Origin: Colwellia sp.
GTDB taxonomy: Bacteria > Pseudomonadota > Gammaproteobacteria > Enterobacterales > Alteromonadaceae
Assembly (NCBI RefSeq): GCF_013214175.1
Contig: NZ_JABSPA010000002.1
Span: 992,001-1,056,000 of the forward strand
Length of the DNA stretch: 64,000 nt
Direction: 5' to 3'
The first letter of the stretch is position 1. Each line of letters starts with the position of its first letter. Shown here piece after piece: positions 62,039 to 64,000 of the stretch. A model generated the notes under the pieces. The model ran no database searches. It saw only the letters and a list, made by a program, of their open reading frames with translations, and was not told the origin of the DNA. The translations under genes were made by a program, and so were the position numbers.

Positions 62039-63640
62039 TTATCTCTCTAATTCTTGTTTTGTTTGCTTCATATCAGCAATAGTCATTGCTCGGTGAATAC
62101 TGTTTAGTGCATGAATCAATGCTTGCCCAGAGGCTTCAATAACATCAGTTTCTAAACCGTAACCGTGGAAATTTCGACCTTGCCAAGTAATGACTAAGTC
62201 TGCTTGACCTAAGCCATCTTCACCTGAGCCTTTGTTAGATATTTTGTAATCGCTGACTTCAAAGTCAATATCAACACTTTGTTTGATTGCTTGGTAAAGC
62301 GCATCAACTGGACCATTACCTGTGGCCGCATGCACCTTGCTATTATCTTTGCCTTCTTCACTATTGCCGCCTTCGCCGCCTGAGGTAAGTTTAATGCTAG
62401 CGGTAGCAAAGTCGCCGTCACCACACTGGACATTAATGGTGTCTAACTGGAAGAAGTCTTGTAAATCTTTTTGCTGTAACTTAAAAACTAACGCTTCTAA
62501 ATCATCATCAAACACTTGGCCTTTTTTATCCGCTAGCACGATAAAGTCACAATAAAGTTCTTCGATATCATAATCAGACTCTTGATAGCCTAAACTTGCC
62601 ATTCTGTGCTTGATTACATGACGTCCACTACGTGAGGTAAGGTTTAATTTAGTTTTAGCGATACCGACACTTTCTGGGGTCATGATCTCGTAGGTATTGC
62701 TAGCTTTTAACATGCCATCTTGATGAATACCTGATGAGTGACTAAAAGCATTACCACCAACAATAGCTTTGTTTAATTGCACCGGCATATTACAAACCGT
62801 ACTGACTAACTTAGAGACGCGGGCAATTTCTTGGTGATTGATATTAGTTCTTACACCGAGTAAAGCTTGGCGAGTTTGCATGATCATCGCCACTTCTTCT
62901 AATGAACAATTTCCCGCACGTTCACCAATACCGTTGATGGTACATTCAATTTGTCGGGCACCAGCTTGCACTGCTGCCATTGAGTTAGCGACAGCTAAAC
63001 CTAAATCATTATGACAATGTACAGAAATGATTGCTTGGTCGATGTTTGGCACACGATTAAACAAATCAGTGATAATGCCTTGGAATTCAAATGGCATGGT
63101 ATAGCCAACGGTATCAGGAATATTTACCGTGGTAGCGCCCGCTTTAATGGCACTTTCAACCATGCGACATAAATTATCAATGGGTGTACGGCCAGCATCT
63201 TCACAAGAAAACTCAACATCGTCGGTGTATTTCCTCGCATGTTTAACTGCGTGAATAGCCATGGCTTCTACATCGCTAAATTCTTTACGTAATTTTTGTT
63301 TTACGTGTACATCAGAGGTGGAAATAAAAGTATGGATACGAAATTGCTCTGCATCTTTAAGCGCTTGAGCACAAGCATCAATATCGGCTTCAACGGCGCG
63401 TGCTAAACCACAAACACGAGCATTTTTGATGGTACGAGCAATTTGCTGTACCGACTCAAAATCACCCGGCGATGAAACAGGGAAACCAACTTCCATTACA
63501 TCGACACCTAAGCGTTCAATGGCTAAAGCTATTTGCAGCTTTTCATGTACGGATAAACTAGCGTTTAATGCTTGTTCACCATCACGTAAGGTAGTGTCAA
63601 AGATAATGACCTGATCATTGTTAACTTGTGGGTTGCTCAT
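62039..63640 (-). CDS. leuA: 2-isopropylmalate synthase
   Basis: A 533-residue cytoplasmic enzyme that condenses acetyl-CoA and 2-oxoisovalerate, the first step of leucine synthesis. N-terminal TIM-barrel: [20 protein letters not shown] (catalytic arginine and aspartate), then [20 protein letters not shown] with the metal-binding HxH, and [33 protein letters not shown] completes the site. The C-terminal 130 residues are the regulatory domain that binds leucine. AAGGACAA precedes ATG 63640. Transcription is probably attenuated by the leader upstream. Confidence 0.97.
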   Translation of the reverse strand: MSNPQVNNDQVIIFDTTLRDGEQALNASLSVHEKLQIALAIERLGVDVMEVGFPVSSPGDFESVQQIARTIKNARVCGLARAVEADIDACAQALKDAEQFRIHTFISTSDVHVKQKLRKEFSDVEAMAIHAVKHARKYTDDVEFSCEDAGRTPIDNLCRMVESAIKAGATTVNIPDTVGYTMPFEFQGIITDLFNRVPNIDQAIISVHCHNDLGLAVANSMAAVQAGARQIECTINGIGERAGNCSLEEVAMIMQTRQALLGVRTNINHQEIARVSKLVSTVCNMPVQLNKAIVGGNAFSHSSGIHQDGMLKASNTYEIMTPESVGIAKTKLNLTSRSGRHVIKHRMASLGYQESDYDIEELYCDFIVLADKKGQVFDDDLEALVFKLQQKDLQDFFQLDTINVQCGDGDFATASIKLTSGGEGGNSEEGKDNSKVHAATGNGPVDALYQAIKQSVDIDFEVSDYKISNKGSGEDGLGQADLVITWQGRNFHGYGLETDVIEASGQALIHALNSIHRAMTIADMKQTKQELER

Positions 63641-63699
63641 ATTTTTGTCCTTGTAAATCTGATGTCTGCTGTAAAATCATTCACTAATAACTGCGGACA

Positions 63700-63733
63700 T
63701 AAAAAAACCCGCGATTGTTAGCGCGGGTTTTAA
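63700..63733 (-). terminator. Attenuator terminator of the leu operon
   Basis: On the minus strand AAACCCGCG pairs with CGCGGGTTT (9 bp, 8-base loop) and is followed by a T run, between the leader peptide stop and leuA. It fits a classical attenuator. Confidence 0.85.
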
Positions 63734-63784
63734 TTAATTTCTACTTAGTTTTTAATATTTAAACTATTGAAGAAGCAACAAAAC

Positions 63785-63847
63785 CTAGCCGCGCACGATG
63801 AGTGCGAGGAGGAGGTTAATGTTAATGTGCTTAATCAATTTAGTCAT
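63785..63847 (-). CDS. leuL: leu operon leader peptide
   Basis: Twenty codons read MTKLIKHINININ-like: M T K L I K H I N I N L L L A L I V R G, then TAG. The run has three CTC leucine codons in a row and a fourth after alanine; CTC is rare in this AT-rich DNA. It lies before a perfect terminator hairpin and leuA. When leucyl-tRNA is scarce, a ribosome stalled at the CTC run would let transcription enter leuA. No strong ribosome site was seen. Confidence 0.82.
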   Translation of the reverse strand: MTKLIKHININLLLALIVRG

Positions 63848-63932
63848 TTTATGTTTCGTTTTTAGCGTTTGTGTAAAAATTCACAAAAAGCTAATAAATA
63901 TTCTTTTTAAGAGAAAACTATTCAATGTACTA

Positions 63933-63962
63933 TTAATAGCGCACTTGGCTTAGGAGTGTCAA
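63933..63962 (-). promoter_or_regulatory. Sigma70 promoter of the leu operon
   Basis: On the minus strand TTGACA (63957-63962) and TATTAA (63933-63938) are 18 bases apart, about 90 bases before the leader peptide. The last 38 bases of the window hold nothing clear. Confidence 0.65.
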
Positions 63963-64000
63963 TGGCTAAAATGTAATATGATAGTTAATAAGTAAAGGTT

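Noticed and set aside
62209..62433. Second frame inside leuA
   Set aside because: Lies wholly inside leuA in another frame without independent signals.

Overview
The window looks like chromosome from a marine gammaproteobacterium of the order Alteromonadales, most like Colwellia. This is inferred from the low G+C, the core-gene sequences (guaA end, leuABCD, cca, selO), the PEP-CTERM proteins, the abundant secreted metalloproteases and TonB receptors, and short dispersed repeats. No rRNA or tRNA gene, CRISPR array, transposase, integrase or prophage was seen.

Layout: the guaA 3' end opens the window, followed by an intergenic stretch with two structured repeats, a RidA-family gene, a PEP-CTERM protein, a GST-like gene and selO. 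A LytS/LytTR-type two-component pair, an amidohydrolase-CIA30 fusion and a RecQ-type helicase follow. From 10.5 to 18.4 kb a minus-strand trio encodes a PKD/dockerin M43 metalloprotease, a cohesin-like PEP-CTERM protein and a collagenase-like M9 protease ending in the same kind of dockerin module. From 18.9 to 26.1 kb lie a TonB receptor, a DMT exporter, a large lipoprotein and small membrane proteins. From 26 to 36.5 kb is an accessory, partly decaying region: small membrane proteins, SEL1 and TPR proteins, HAD, GFA and YjbR proteins, a GNAT remnant, two cupin copies each with one nonsense codon at a different place, a methyltransferase remnant near an intact relative, and an orphan TIR-like protein.

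From 36.7 to 50.2 kb is a nitrite-respiration island. nirC-F-DL-G-H-J-E-N on the minus strand makes haem d1, a bacteriohemerythrin sits between, and nirS (cytochrome cd1 nitrite reductase) is divergent, followed by a NapC/NirT cytochrome fused to an ethylbenzene-dehydrogenase-type haem domain. FNR/DNR-like palindromes lie before nirC and between the hemerythrin gene and nirS. No nap, nor, nos or nirM gene is in view. The last part holds a VF530 protein, an AlkB-like oxygenase, cca, a second TonB receptor with a Fur-like box, a GspA-GspB fusion, and leuABCD preceded by a leucine-rich leader peptide, an attenuator and a promoter.

The most notable observations are (1) the cohesin/dockerin/PEP-CTERM protease trio, which may be a small surface protease assembly; (2) a hairpin repeat after guaA and after nirS whose inner stem is almost fully replaced but still pairs; (3) REP-like elements in several spacers of the nir and leu operons; and (4) the cluster of young pseudogenes at 27-34 kb. 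Functions come from motif recognition by eye; no database search was run.
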